The notes beneath the pieces were generated by a model, which ran no database searches, was not told the DNA's origin, and saw only the letters and a program-made list of their open reading frames with translations. A DNA stretch of 64,000 nt from NCBI GenBank assembly GCA_965249645.1, contig CBDFML010000009.1:310001-374000 (forward strand), written 5' to 3'. Both the position numbers and the translations under genes were made by a program. Shown in pieces: positions 1-8,691 of the stretch; the stretch's first letter is position 1; each line of letters opens with the position of its first letter. Origin of the DNA: CAVOEB01 sp965249645 (GTDB taxonomy: Bacteria > Pseudomonadota > Alphaproteobacteria > UBA828 > JAPUJA01).

Positions 1-128
1 TTGGCCAGCTCGAACGCCGTGGTGCCGTTATCGGCCAGCAGGGTATCGAACCCCGCGGCACCGAGCAGGTCGCGCATGAGCTTCATGTTCAGCGCGTTGT
101 CTTCGACGATGAGAATGGTTTTCGCCAT
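1..128 (-). CDS. divK: DivK-like single-domain response regulator, 5' end only
   Basis: The first 42 codons of a response-regulator receiver domain are visible; the rest lies beyond the left edge. The start MAKTILIVEDNALNMKLMRD shows the first beta strand (TILIVEDN) with the acidic residues that bind Mg2+ beside the phospho-acceptor. The LNMKL helix closely matches DivK, the alphaproteobacterial cell-cycle regulator that carries phosphate signals to PleC and DivJ. The phospho-accepting Asp itself is outside the window. Naming it DivK rather than another single-domain receiver is inferred from the first 42 residues only. Confidence 0.8.
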   Translation of the reverse strand, partial: MAKTILIVEDNALNMKLMRDLLGAAGFDTLLADNGTTAFELA

Positions 129-241
129 GGGCGTTACGCTTTCGGCTCCTTCGCCGAGGCCGGTTCGTCGGGCTTTGCTGCGGCCACTATATCGGCTGAA
201 CGGGTGATCACAAGGATCGGCTGCGGGTTCACGGGCGCGGC

Positions 242-1459
242 TCAGCGCGCCGCCTGTAGCGGTACGGGTTCGATGCCCTGCTCGCTCGCGTCCGGCGTAT
301 CGTCGGGCTCCTGGGGCTCGGGCGCGGTGAGGTCGAGCAGGCTCTCGGTGGTGGCCTTGAGCCGGCCGCAGAGCACGATGGAAAGGTTGAACAGCACCTT
401 GAGCGAAATTTCGGGCATCTTCTCCATCGCCTTGCGCAGGAACTCCTGGGTCAGGATGAGCACTTCGAGGTCGTCCACCGCCACGACATCGGCGGTGCGC
501 GGGGTTTGCGCGAGGAAGCCCAGCTCGCTGAACACGTCGCCCTTCTCGAGCAGCGCGAGGGGCTCGGCGCCCTCGGAGCCGCGCACTTCCGCCGAGCCGG
601 AGAGCAGGACGAACATTTCGTCGCCGACGTCGCCCGACTGGATGATCGAACAGCCGACGGTGCAGTTGAGGACGGTACCGACGCTGAGGAACTGCTTCGC
701 CTCGGTAAACGAGAGCCCTTCGAGGAGCGGCACGCCCGCGATCGGGATCTGGTCGAGGCGCTGGGTGAGATAGGCCCAGAAATCGTCTTCGCTCATGTTG
801 GGCCGCGTGCCGAGCGCATCGACCTCGGGGAAGGTGGTGGCGAACCAGTTGGCGATTTCGACGCCGTTTTTGTACTGCATCGCGAGGCGGCGGAAGGGCG
901 AGTTGACGGCCGCCATGTGCTGGATGTCGTCGAGGAGCAGGACGAGGGGCACCTGGATGCCCGCCTCGCTGCGGAAATTGCCCCCCAGGCGGCGATAACC
1001 GAGGCGCTCGAAAATGTGGATCTGCGCGGGCGGACTGTTGAGAAACAGGAAGCCCACGCCGCGTTCGCGGGCGAACTTGTAGAGCGCACCGAACAGCACG
1101 GCCAGAGCCGGCGAGGCTCGCCATTCGCGGTCCGAGATAAAGCGCGACGTGAAGCCCTTCGCGCCCGGCGCGAAGTCGGCGAACTTCTCGAACTGGAAGG
1201 CCTCGGACTGCCATGCGGGAAAGCGCATCTGGCCCAGGCGCGCGAGGCGCGCCGTCGCAATGATCCGGCTCTTTTCGGTGAGGTAGAAGATGGCCGCGTC
1301 GTCGTCGACGGAATCGTAGAGAATGCGATTCTCGTGGTCGGCGGCGGGAGAATCGACGTTCTGATCTTCGACCAGCGAGGCGTAACGGAAGCGAAAGACG
1401 CGCCAGCGCTCTTCCTCGGTGGTCGCGGTGGCGACGCGAAGCTGCGGTCTCTCGGTCAT
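242..1459 (-). CDS. GNAT-type acyltransferase fused to a cyclic-nucleotide-binding domain
   Basis: A protein of about 405 residues with two parts. Residues 1-200 look like an N-acyl amino acid synthase or GNAT-type acyltransferase: RVFRFRYASLVEDQ near the start, IIATARLARLG, and a LGYRRLGGNFRSEAG segment. Residues about 255-370 form a Crp-like cNMP-binding barrel, with SGDVGDEMFVLLSGSAEV, GDVFSELGFLAQTPRTADV and a closing helix. No DNA-binding helix follows, so the barrel is probably a regulatory module controlling the transferase. The ATG at 1459 was chosen over an upstream in-frame start because GAGGGA lies about 8 nt before it. The substrate is unknown. Confidence 0.8.
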   Translation of the reverse strand: MTERPQLRVATATTEEERWRVFRFRYASLVEDQNVDSPAADHENRILYDSVDDDAAIFYLTEKSRIIATARLARLGQMRFPAWQSEAFQFEKFADFAPGAKGFTSRFISDREWRASPALAVLFGALYKFARERGVGFLFLNSPPAQIHIFERLGYRRLGGNFRSEAGIQVPLVLLLDDIQHMAAVNSPFRRLAMQYKNGVEIANWFATTFPEVDALGTRPNMSEDDFWAYLTQRLDQIPIAGVPLLEGLSFTEAKQFLSVGTVLNCTVGCSIIQSGDVGDEMFVLLSGSAEVRGSEGAEPLALLEKGDVFSELGFLAQTPRTADVVAVDDLEVLILTQEFLRKAMEKMPEISLKVLFNLSIVLCGRLKATTESLLDLTAPEPQEPDDTPDASEQGIEPVPLQAAR

Positions 1460-1985
1460 GGCCGGCGTCCCTCGGGTTTGGCCGCGGGCGCACCACCCCC
1501 CGGGTGGCCTGATCCCGCAGCTTCCAGGGATAACGCGAAGGCGTGAAGGGCGGGTTAACGGTTTGTCGCTCACGGCAGTGGGCCTGCGGGTCCACCGGTT
1601 AAGCGACTATCGCGCTCAAGCGCCGCGCAGGCTGGCGCGGGCGCGTCGCAAAAGCGGCGGACCGCGGTCGCGGCCTTGCCCGCAAGGGCGGGGGTTTACC
1701 GGTCACGGCCTGTAGTGTAATTAAATTCCACCATAAAGGTTGACAATTGGGATCACTTGAGGTAGGGTTGATGCATCCTCGCGAAACGTGCGAAGAAGCT
1801 GGCCCGCCGACAGAACCGTCGAGCGGATATTTTTGTGTTTAAACACCGTGGCTTGAGAGGTTTTTCCCTGTCGACGGGGATACCGGGCGCTTGTTCGCTG
1901 CCTTCCAGATATTATCCATTCCGGCGGCAACCATGGCCTTTTATCGCGACCCGGTCGGACCCCGGGGCGGCTCCGGTTGGCCGGG
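1460..1985. other. intergenic stretch without a supported gene
   Basis: About 525 bases between the acyltransferase start and the permease stop. The part from 1715 to 1860 is more AT-rich than its surroundings. A short hairpin (GCCC, GCAA loop, GGGC) lies near 1680. The only open frame here, about 69 codons on the minus strand, has no recognisable protein character and no good ribosome-binding site. Nothing else is supported. Confidence 0.5.
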
Positions 1986-2762
1986 TCAACCCCGGTAGCG
2001 GCTGACCCGGAGCGCGATCAGGCTGACCGTGATGGTGAGCGCCATGATGCAGACGGCGACGACGTTGATCTGGGGCGTCATCACCTTGCGCATCATGCCC
2101 CAGAGGAGGGTCGGCAGGGTGTTGCCGCCGCCGATCGTGAAGAAGGTGATGATGAAGTCGTCGAGCGAGAGCGCCATGGCGATCAGCGCTGCGCCGATGA
2201 TCGTGGGCCGGGCGATGGGCAACACGATTGTGAAGAACACCCTGAGCGGCGTCGCGCCCAGATCGCGGGCGGAATTGACGATGGCGTAGTCGAAGTGCGC
2301 CATGCGGGCGTAGACGATGAGGATGACGAAGGGCTGGGTGAAGACGAGGTGGCTCATGATCACCGTGTTCAGCCCGAGCTTGACCCCGACGCTGGTGAAA
2401 TAGGTCAGCAGGCCGATGCCCAGCATCAGGGGCGGCACCATGACAGGCAAGGTGAACAGCGCCATGGTGAACCCGGCGACCCGGGGCCGGGCGCGAGCCA
2501 GCGCCAGGGCCGCCATGGTACCGACGACCGTCGACACGCCGCCGACGGTGCCGGTGATGATGAGAGAGTTGTCGAGCGCGGCCCAGAACTGGCGGCGGTC
2601 GAACACGGTCGTGTACCAGTCGGTGGTCAGGCCGGTGATGGGAAACTTGAGGATCGAGCCCTCGGCAAACGAGAACACCACGAGGACGACGAGCGGCAGC
2701 AGCATGAAGACGACGATCGCACCAAGGACGATGCGCCAGACAAGGCTGGAGGCGTCGGTCAT
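1986..2762 (-). CDS. ABC transporter permease, PotC-like
   Basis: A 258-residue inner-membrane permease of the MetI/PotC family that imports a small solute, classically polyamines or related cations. The N-terminal membrane helix (IVLGAIVVFMLLPLVVLVVF) is followed by the periplasmic stretch GLTTDWYTTVF typical of PotC. The cytoplasmic EAA loop is DLGATPLRVFFTIVLPIARP, which contacts the transporter ATPase. The start at 2762 overlaps the upstream permease stop by 4 bases (ATGA), so the two are translationally coupled. A longer in-frame extension exists but lies inside the neighbouring gene and is not protein-like. No ATPase subunit is nearby; it must be encoded elsewhere or shared. Confidence 0.9.
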   Translation of the reverse strand: MTDASSLVWRIVLGAIVVFMLLPLVVLVVFSFAEGSILKFPITGLTTDWYTTVFDRRQFWAALDNSLIITGTVGGVSTVVGTMAALALARARPRVAGFTMALFTLPVMVPPLMLGIGLLTYFTSVGVKLGLNTVIMSHLVFTQPFVILIVYARMAHFDYAIVNSARDLGATPLRVFFTIVLPIARPTIIGAALIAMALSLDDFIITFFTIGGGNTLPTLLWGMMRKVMTPQINVVAVCIMALTITVSLIALRVSRYRG

Positions 2763-3607
2763 CTCGGCCTCAGTACGCGCGACATCGCGAAGCCGACCAG
2801 GGTGACCACGGTGATGCAGATGCCGATAACCGCGAAGGCGATCGCCGCACCCATGGGCGGGTTGATGCGCAAGCCGAACTGGAGCTGGATGAAGGTGCCG
2901 ATCATCGAGGTGTGGGGCCCGCCGACCAGTCTGGGCGTGACGAAATCGCCGGCAGCAAACAGGAAGGTGAGCGCGAAGGCGACGAACAGCCCGACCCGGC
3001 ACTGGGGCAGGACGATGTCGCGGAATACCCGCCAGCGCGAGGCGCCGAGGTCGCGCGCGCCCCTGAGCGGCAGATCATCGATCGAGCGGAGCGAGCCGTA
3101 GATGGGCAGGATGGCTAGCGGCAGCATGTAGTGGCCCAACGTGATGACGAAGGCGAACGGGTTGTAGAGAAAGACCGTGATGGGCTCGGAAATCAGGCCG
3201 ATCTCGATCAGCGCCGAATTGAGGATGCCTTTCTGACCCAGGATCGTCTTCCACATGTAGATCTTGGAGAGAAAGCCGCCGAACAGGGTGATCAGGGCCA
3301 CGAAGAGGAGTGCCGTTCCGTAGCGCCCCGCCTTGAAGCGGCAGCCATAGGCGAACACGAAGGCGAGGAACGTGACCGCCACCGAGACCACCGAGGCCAT
3401 CATGAAGGTGAAAATGAAGGATGCGGAATAATCATTGAACGCGGTGGCGTAGTTCGCCAGCGTTGCGTCCGGGGTCAGCTTGTAGGATTCGACGCGCCAG
3501 AAGCTGATGACGAAGAAATATATGATGGGCGCGACGAAGAACAGCAGGTAAACCGCGCTTGACGGCGCGAGCAGAGCGCCTTGGGCACGGCGGGCCGGCG
3601 TCAGCAT
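2759..3607 (-). CDS. ABC transporter permease, PotB-like
   Basis: A 282-residue permease with six predicted membrane segments. Its EAA loop, DLGASRWRVFRDIVLPQCRV, and the GDFVTPRLVGG segment are typical of PotB, the partner of PotC. Together the two would form the membrane channel fed by the divergently encoded binding protein. The ATG at 3607 is the first methionine. A purine-rich AGGGAGGAAG lies about 20 nt upstream, slightly far, so the true start could be a non-ATG codon a few residues earlier. Substrate identity cannot be read from the permease; polyamine-like is family knowledge only. Confidence 0.9.
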   Translation of the reverse strand: MLTPARRAQGALLAPSSAVYLLFFVAPIIYFFVISFWRVESYKLTPDATLANYATAFNDYSASFIFTFMMASVVSVAVTFLAFVFAYGCRFKAGRYGTALLFVALITLFGGFLSKIYMWKTILGQKGILNSALIEIGLISEPITVFLYNPFAFVITLGHYMLPLAILPIYGSLRSIDDLPLRGARDLGASRWRVFRDIVLPQCRVGLFVAFALTFLFAAGDFVTPRLVGGPHTSMIGTFIQLQFGLRINPPMGAAIAFAVIGICITVVTLVGFAMSRVLRPR

Positions 3608-3796
3608 GCGGCGAAGAGCGACGATGGCTTCCTCCCTTTATTTTTCGCCGAGGATAAACCACAACGAGCGGGCCGTCGCCCCCCGGTGGAGCGGCCCGGG
3701 CGGGCCACTTTACCGACTCGACCCGCGATCCCCACAGGGCTAGGATCGTCCCCACAATTATAACCGAGCGTTAGGACCATAGGGAGGGCCACTATC
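3608..3796. promoter_or_regulatory. divergent promoter region of the permease and binding-protein genes
   Basis: This 189-base gap separates the leftward permease pair from the rightward binding-protein gene, so it must hold both promoters and probably any shared operator. An A+T-richer patch (CCCACAATTATAACCGAGCG) lies around 3750-3770, a fair -10 candidate for the rightward gene. AGGGAGG sits about 9 nt before the binding-protein ATG. No operator palindrome stands out. Confidence 0.45.
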
Positions 3797-4948
3797 ATGT
3801 CGACTTCGAAGAAACTCGATCTGCGCGAACTCGGGCTCGTGCATCTGCGCATGGGACTGCCGACCCGGCGCGATTTCGGCAAGGGCGCGCTGGCGGCGGG
3901 CGCTGCGGCGGCCACAGGGCTGCCGGCAATGACCGCCTCGGCGGCCACGGAAGTCAAGTATATGGGCTGGCAGGGCTACGACGACGGCCTGCTGGAAAAC
4001 GGCTGGTTCGACGACAACGACATCCTTTTACAGTCGACCTATATCAGCTCGGTCGAGGAAGTCACCGCGGCTGCCATAAGCGGCGGCATGGGCGTGCTCG
4101 ACCTGGGCGTGCCCGGCGACATCCACCAGGATATCTTCCAGGCGGCGGGGATTGTCGAGTGGCTCGATCTTGACCGGCTGCCGAACTTCCAGAACGTGTT
4201 TCCGTCGATCGCGAGCCGCTTCAATCAAATGGACGGCAAGATCTCCATGGTTCCGTTCCAGTGGGGCTCGCTGCCGCTGATGTATAACGCCGACGTGATT
4301 TCAGAACCGCCGAAATCGTGGATGGATCAGTTCAAGCCCGAATATGCCGGCAAGGTCGGCATGATCCAGGAGCTCGCGGGCAACATGATCTGGGCGCTGC
4401 GCTGCGCGAACGACATTCGAGAAACGGCTTACGCCACGGAAGAGCAGCTGGCGAACGCGGCCGACCTGCTGATCAAGCTCAAGAAGGAGCAGGTGCTGAC
4501 CATGAGCCCGGGCTACGGCGAATTCGCCGGGCTGTTCGCCACCGGCGAGATCGTCATCGCCTCGGGTTGGGAGCCGGTTGCCGTCTGGGCCGGACCCGAT
4601 GCGCCGACCATCAAGCACGTCATGCCCGAGGAGGGCTGTCTCACCTTCGTCGACGCCCTCGCGGTCATCAAGGACAGCCCGAACCTCGACGCGTGCTACA
4701 AGATCCTCGATTATTCGATCAGCGCGGAAGCCCAGGCCGCAACGGCGAATATGAACGGCACGGCATCGGTCTGTTCGACCGCCGTGCCTCACTTGGCCGC
4801 AGACAACACGGGGCTCTATCCCTACGAAGATATCGACGGCTGGATGAACAAGGCCGGCCCGTTCCAGGCCTGGCCGGCCGCCGCCGGCGACGGCTATGTC
4901 GCGTTCGATCGCTGGGCCTATCACTGGGAACGCGTGCTTGGTGCGTAA
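3797..4948 (+). CDS. Tat-exported periplasmic solute-binding protein, PotD-like
   Basis: A 383-residue binding protein of the spermidine/putrescine-type ABC family. Arg24-Arg25 in TRRDFGKG followed by an Ala-rich hydrophobic stretch form a twin-arginine signal, with likely cleavage near ASA-A at residue 49-50, so the protein is exported folded. The mature part has the PotD-like segments KYMGWQGYDDG, GVLDLGVPGD, PFQWGSLPLMYN and WAYHWERVLG. It is divergent from the two permeases and probably supplies them. The next gene on the same strand is a Rieske oxygenase, so the imported ligand may be its substrate. That link is inference, and the ligand is unknown. Confidence 0.88.
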   Translation: MSTSKKLDLRELGLVHLRMGLPTRRDFGKGALAAGAAAATGLPAMTASAATEVKYMGWQGYDDGLLENGWFDDNDILLQSTYISSVEEVTAAAISGGMGVLDLGVPGDIHQDIFQAAGIVEWLDLDRLPNFQNVFPSIASRFNQMDGKISMVPFQWGSLPLMYNADVISEPPKSWMDQFKPEYAGKVGMIQELAGNMIWALRCANDIRETAYATEEQLANAADLLIKLKKEQVLTMSPGYGEFAGLFATGEIVIASGWEPVAVWAGPDAPTIKHVMPEEGCLTFVDALAVIKDSPNLDACYKILDYSISAEAQAATANMNGTASVCSTAVPHLAADNTGLYPYEDIDGWMNKAGPFQAWPAAAGDGYVAFDRWAYHWERVLGA

Positions 4949-5027
4949 GTCCCGGGCCGCCGAGGGTTCGGAAGTGTCCCCGCCGTGATCGCCGTGCTTG
5001 AGCGCGGGGCGGCGGGGCAGGTGTGCG

Positions 5028-6209
5028 ATGCGGCTTGACGATATCGTCGACGAGCAGGCGCTGGCCGAGCTTGCTGCGCCCACCGCCCAGGCGCGCGGCC
5101 TGCCGGGCGCGGCGTACGGCGAGGATTTCTACGCGCTCGAAACCCGCCATGTCTTTCCGCGCAGCTGGGCGGCGGTGGCGGTCGGCGGCGAAATTCCGAA
5201 CGCCGGAGACGCGCTTCCCGTCATGCTGGGCGAAACGCCGCTGCTTCTCGTGCGCCAGAAGGACGGCGAGGTTCGCGGCTTCCACAACGTCTGCCGTCAT
5301 CGGGGGATGCGGCTGGTTCCCGAAGCCTGTCAGGGGCAGGCGCGGCTCGTCTGTCCGTGGCACGCCTGGACCTACGATCTCGGCGGCCGGCTGATAAAGA
5401 CCCCCAACATCGGCGGCCCCGGGGTGGACGAGATGGCGGGCTTCGAACGCGCGGAGGTCGCGCTGGTGCCGGTGCCCGTGGCCGACTGGAACGACTTCCT
5501 GTTCGTCAACGTCGACGGAAACGCAGGCCCCTTCGAGGAGCACCGCAAGCCGTTCGATGCGCTGTTCGCCAATTACGACCTAGCGAGATTGCGCCTTGCC
5601 TCGCGCTGGGAGCAGGTCTACGAGGGCAACTGGAAGATCTCCCACGAAGGCGGGATCGAGGACTACCACACGCCGTGGGGCCATCCCCAGATCTGGCGGG
5701 CGGCCAACTCGTTCAAGGGCTGGCCAGTCGTTCACCCCACCCATTACGCCGGCGTTTGCTCGGCGGCGACCTTCCGGGAGGGCGACGAGGCCAACCGGCT
5801 TTACGATCGGCCTCTGCCGAGCCTGCTCAAGGACGAGAACGAGGGGCAGGGCTGGATCTACATTATCTCGCTGTTTCCGACCGGGCTCGCCTGGGTTGCC
5901 GAGAATTACGTCTTTTTCGTATTGTTCACGCCGATGGGCTGGAACAAGACCCGGGCCGCGTTCAATTTATATCTGGCGGGCGACGCGGCGAGCGATCCGG
6001 CTTACGCGGACCAGCGCACAGCCTTGTACGAGGAATGGAAGCTGATCGGCCAAGAGGACATGCCGTTCGTCAAATACGTCCACGCCAATCTCGAAGACCG
6101 GGACCGGGCCGGCATCCGGCCCCGCTTCTCGGCCTACTGGGAGGAGGCGGTCCACCACTTCCAGAAAATCGTCGTCGCAAAGATCCGGGAGCAGGAAGGG
6201 GCGGGCTAG
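5028..6209 (+). CDS. Rieske non-haem iron oxygenase, alpha subunit
   Basis: A 393-residue ring-hydroxylating or demethylating oxygenase. The [2Fe-2S] Rieske site is Cys89-x-His91 (CRHRG) and Cys109-x2-His112 (CPWH). The catalytic domain starts at about residue 190 and carries the mononuclear iron ligands His214 and His219 in EDYHTPWGH after NWKISHEGG. Such enzymes use electrons from a separate reductase, not encoded here. ATG 5028 was chosen over a TTG at 4998 because it follows a purine-rich GGGGCAGG and starts the conserved part. Adjacency to a PotD-like binding protein suggests oxidative attack on an imported amine or betaine, as in carnitine or choline-type oxygenases. This is unproven. 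Confidence 0.88.
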   Translation: MRLDDIVDEQALAELAAPTAQARGLPGAAYGEDFYALETRHVFPRSWAAVAVGGEIPNAGDALPVMLGETPLLLVRQKDGEVRGFHNVCRHRGMRLVPEACQGQARLVCPWHAWTYDLGGRLIKTPNIGGPGVDEMAGFERAEVALVPVPVADWNDFLFVNVDGNAGPFEEHRKPFDALFANYDLARLRLASRWEQVYEGNWKISHEGGIEDYHTPWGHPQIWRAANSFKGWPVVHPTHYAGVCSAATFREGDEANRLYDRPLPSLLKDENEGQGWIYIISLFPTGLAWVAENYVFFVLFTPMGWNKTRAAFNLYLAGDAASDPAYADQRTALYEEWKLIGQEDMPFVKYVHANLEDRDRAGIRPRFSAYWEEAVHHFQKIVVAKIREQEGAG

Positions 6210-6224
6210 GGTCTTGTCCGTCCA

Positions 6225-6358
6225 GAGCGTTTTCGGATCAATCGGGATCACCCGATTAATCTTGCGTTCAAGCGGCACGCAGCCTTCCGCCGGGCTTCCG
6301 GCGGGCCGCAGTTGCGGCCTGTCGCGTTTCCCGTCGCTTTCCGATCGGAAAACGCTCT
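6225..6358. repeat. palindromic intergenic element with 16-bp terminal inverted repeats
   Basis: AGAGCGTTTTCGGATC at 6225-6240 is matched by its reverse complement at 6343-6358 with one mismatch. Inside lie a 7-bp stem hairpin (6287-6293 with 6298-6304), immediately followed by a perfect 6-bp stem with a 2-base loop (6305-6310 with 6313-6318), and a 14-bp palindrome TTTCCGATCGGAAA at 6338-6351. It lies between convergent genes and contains no open frame. It resembles the short intergenic palindromic or MITE-like repeats common in alphaproteobacteria. It may also act as a bidirectional transcription terminator, although there are no T-tracts. Confidence 0.6.
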
Positions 6359-6415
6359 AGCTTTCCGCGGGTTAGCGAACCGGCGTTCCGTCACCACTGC
6401 GGGGTTCAAAGCGCG

Positions 6416-7594
6416 TCAACTGATCTGCAGCATCTCCCGGGGCGCCCGTTTTGTCAGCAGCTGCGGCCCGTCCGGCGTTACCACCAGGTTCTCCTCATGG
6501 ACGATCATCTTGCCCGGCGCGTAGGCCATGCCGGGTTCGATGGTAAGGACCATGCCGGCCTTGATGACGGTCCCGTCGCCCGGCATGTTGGATGGCGGTT
6601 CGGTCAGTTGCAGGCCCAGACCGTGCCCCATGCGCCCGACGTTGTTACCGCGTGAACCGGCGTCCTCAAGGATCTTCGCCATGGCGGCATGCACGTTGTC
6701 TGTCGTTGCTCCGACGACCGCGGCTTTGATGCCCGCCTCCGTGGCCCGCCAGACAGCATCCTGCGTCCGCCGGGTTTCATCGGGAATCTGTCCGACGGCG
6801 TAATTCCGGTCGAAGTCGGAAAAATAGCCGTCATAGGTCGAGCCGTTATCGAAAAACAGCACATCACCATCCTGGACGATCCTGTCCGTTGGCCCGCACA
6901 CGATCTGCGACAATCCACCCGGCGCCGAAACGCCGGGAAGGAAGGGAACCGCATCGGCACCTCGTTGCAGAATATCGATCCGGAGTTTGTGGCAGGCCTC
7001 GCGCTCGGTATCGCCGATACTGACAAGATCGGGGACCGACGCGTAGGTGTCACTGACGATCTCACAGATATGACGGATGCGCGCCACTTCCCCGTCTGTC
7101 TTGACCATACGAATTTCCCAGAGGCAGGGCGATCCATTGGCTAACTCAATGCCTGAAAGTTTATCCTGCAGGGCATAGAAATCCATGACCGGCATGCGCA
7201 GGCTGTGCTCGCGTCCCAGCTCCATGCCGATCCGCCCGTGCCGTCTTTGCAGGTCCGAAAGAACGCCCGCCAGCAGGGAGACACCATCGTCTTCAGGGAC
7301 GGGGGCGGGCCAGCTATGCACCTGCTTGATCCAGGTATTGGACAGCTCAGTCGCGCCGATCGACGGCACCACCCCGACGGGTTCGCCTGCGGCCGGTATG
7401 ACGATAAACCAGGGGCGCGTCGGGCTTTCCCAGAACTGTGAATCGAAGCCGCTGAAATACCGGAAATTGGGCGGCGTCGTGACGACCAGGGCGTCGAAGC
7501 CGTGCGTCGCCATGATCTCCTGGGCCCGTGACGCCCGGTGTTCGAACTCTGCTGCCGGAAACCCGTGACCGGGCGCATTGGAAGCAACGGACAT
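6416..7594 (-). CDS. M24-family metallopeptidase (Xaa-Pro peptidase or creatinase-like)
   Basis: A 392-residue pita-bread-fold protein. The N-terminal creatinase domain (about 1-150) has FDALVVTTPPNFRYFSGFD. The catalytic domain carries metal-ligand signatures FFDNGSTYDGYFSDFDR (two Asp), MGHGLGLQ (His), LTIEPGM (Glu) and VHEENLVVT (Glu). Members cleave X-Pro or N-blocked amino acid amides such as creatine or ectoine derivatives; which applies here is not visible. The ATG at 7594 was chosen because GGGGAGGT precedes it by 7 nt; the longer frame to 7678 lacks such a site. It shares strand and neighbourhood with the dioxygenase and SDR genes and may belong to the same catabolic set. Confidence 0.9.
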   Translation of the reverse strand: MSVASNAPGHGFPAAEFEHRASRAQEIMATHGFDALVVTTPPNFRYFSGFDSQFWESPTRPWFIVIPAAGEPVGVVPSIGATELSNTWIKQVHSWPAPVPEDDGVSLLAGVLSDLQRRHGRIGMELGREHSLRMPVMDFYALQDKLSGIELANGSPCLWEIRMVKTDGEVARIRHICEIVSDTYASVPDLVSIGDTEREACHKLRIDILQRGADAVPFLPGVSAPGGLSQIVCGPTDRIVQDGDVLFFDNGSTYDGYFSDFDRNYAVGQIPDETRRTQDAVWRATEAGIKAAVVGATTDNVHAAMAKILEDAGSRGNNVGRMGHGLGLQLTEPPSNMPGDGTVIKAGMVLTIEPGMAYAPGKMIVHEENLVVTPDGPQLLTKRAPREMLQIS

Positions 7595-7750
7595 AGCTGA
7601 TACCTCCCCTTGGCCGGGATTCGCCGGATTAACCCCGGTTTGTGAGAGAACCGTAGTTCGAACTGCCCGGCGAGGCAATGTCGAGGGCGGCGCGGGCTCC
7701 GAAAATTCCCGGCGACCACGCTTTGCCGAATTTTGCGCGAAGTGCCGGGA

Positions 7751-8647
7751 TCAAGCGGCGGCGGCGGAACCCCGGCTGATATAGTCGTCGAGGAAAGCGG
7801 AACGCCGGCCGTCCTCGGTCCACAGGATGGGGAAAAAGCTCTCGTCCATGGTGTCGTCGCCGAACTTCTGGTAGCGGCAGAAGATCGAGCCCATGCCGTG
7901 GGCCCGGCGCTCGGGATGGAAGTGCGCCTCCGACGAGCAGCAATGAGTCGAGAGCGCCTTGCGATCCGCCGCTGCGTCGCGGTTCGTATCCGAGCCGTGG
8001 AAGGTCCAGCCCGAATGGAACGCACCGCCCCCGGCGGGTACCTCGATGGGCACGACCTCGGGCGCCTCGACGCCCTCTTGTTTCGCGGCCGCGCGCATGG
8101 CGCCCTGATAATCGCCCACGCCGTACCATTCCCTACCCCGGTCGATGAAGTGGCCCCATTTATGGGAGCCCTTCGCGTAGCAGATGGTGCCGGCGTCCGC
8201 CGAGGTGTCCGTGAGCGCGATCCAGCAGGTGACGAACTCGTGGGGCACGACCCAGGTGTTGTAGGGGCAGTCCTGGTGCATCTTGACCTCCTGGGAGCCC
8301 GGCACCTTCCACACCAGGTCGTGCTGGTGGGTGCGGGCACCGGGCCAGCCCCCGAGTTGGGCGCACCACAGGCCGATTTCCTCGCGCAACGCCACGCTCG
8401 CGATGGTGTGGTCGGACTTCCAAGCGTTGGAGAACTGGCGGTTGTGGGACTGGCCCTGCGAGCCTTCGCCCCAGGCGGCATCGTCGGGAACGATGCCGGT
8501 CTCTAATTCGCCCTTAAACAGCGCCTCGAAACGCGCCGCCGCCTTGGCCGCGAGAGCGGGGTCGATCAGCCGGTCGACGATGAGAAAGCCGTCGTCGCGG
8601 AAGCGCGCAACCTGCGCGTCGCTCAGCCGAACCTTGTTGCTATCCAT
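7751..8647 (-). CDS. phytanoyl-CoA dioxygenase (PhyH) family protein
   Basis: A 298-residue Fe(II)/2-oxoglutarate-dependent oxygenase. The facial-triad HxD is His124-Gln125-Asp126 in KMHQDCPYN, and the distal His217 is in GWTFHGSDTN, close to an Arg that would bind 2-oxoglutarate. VSTWVVPHEF-like and CWIALTDTSADAGT segments match the PhyH core. Substrates of this family range from phytanoyl-CoA to ectoine and small natural products; none can be assigned. AAAGGA precedes the ATG at 8647. It lies 44 nt downstream of the SDR gene on the same strand, so the two are probably co-transcribed. Confidence 0.88.
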   Translation of the reverse strand: MDSNKVRLSDAQVARFRDDGFLIVDRLIDPALAAKAAARFEALFKGELETGIVPDDAAWGEGSQGQSHNRQFSNAWKSDHTIASVALREEIGLWCAQLGGWPGARTHQHDLVWKVPGSQEVKMHQDCPYNTWVVPHEFVTCWIALTDTSADAGTICYAKGSHKWGHFIDRGREWYGVGDYQGAMRAAAKQEGVEAPEVVPIEVPAGGGAFHSGWTFHGSDTNRDAAADRKALSTHCCSSEAHFHPERRAHGMGSIFCRYQKFGDDTMDESFFPILWTEDGRRSAFLDDYISRGSAAAA

Positions 8648-8691
8648 GGCATGTCCTTTCGCTACGTCGGGGCGCCATCACAGGCGCGTCC

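Noticed and set aside
1721..1930. 69-codon minus-strand frame in the gap before the permease stop
   Set aside because: No ribosome-binding site, no protein family character, no conserved neighbour relation.
1977..3101. Long plus-strand open frame of 374 codons over the permease genes
   Set aside because: It is rich in Asp, Gly, Arg and His repeats, lies antisense to two clear membrane permeases and has no ribosome-binding site; it is a GC-bias shadow.
4998..5027. TTG start for the Rieske oxygenase 10 codons upstream
   Set aside because: The added residues are Arg/Gly-rich and not conserved-looking, and the ATG at 5028 has its own purine-rich site.
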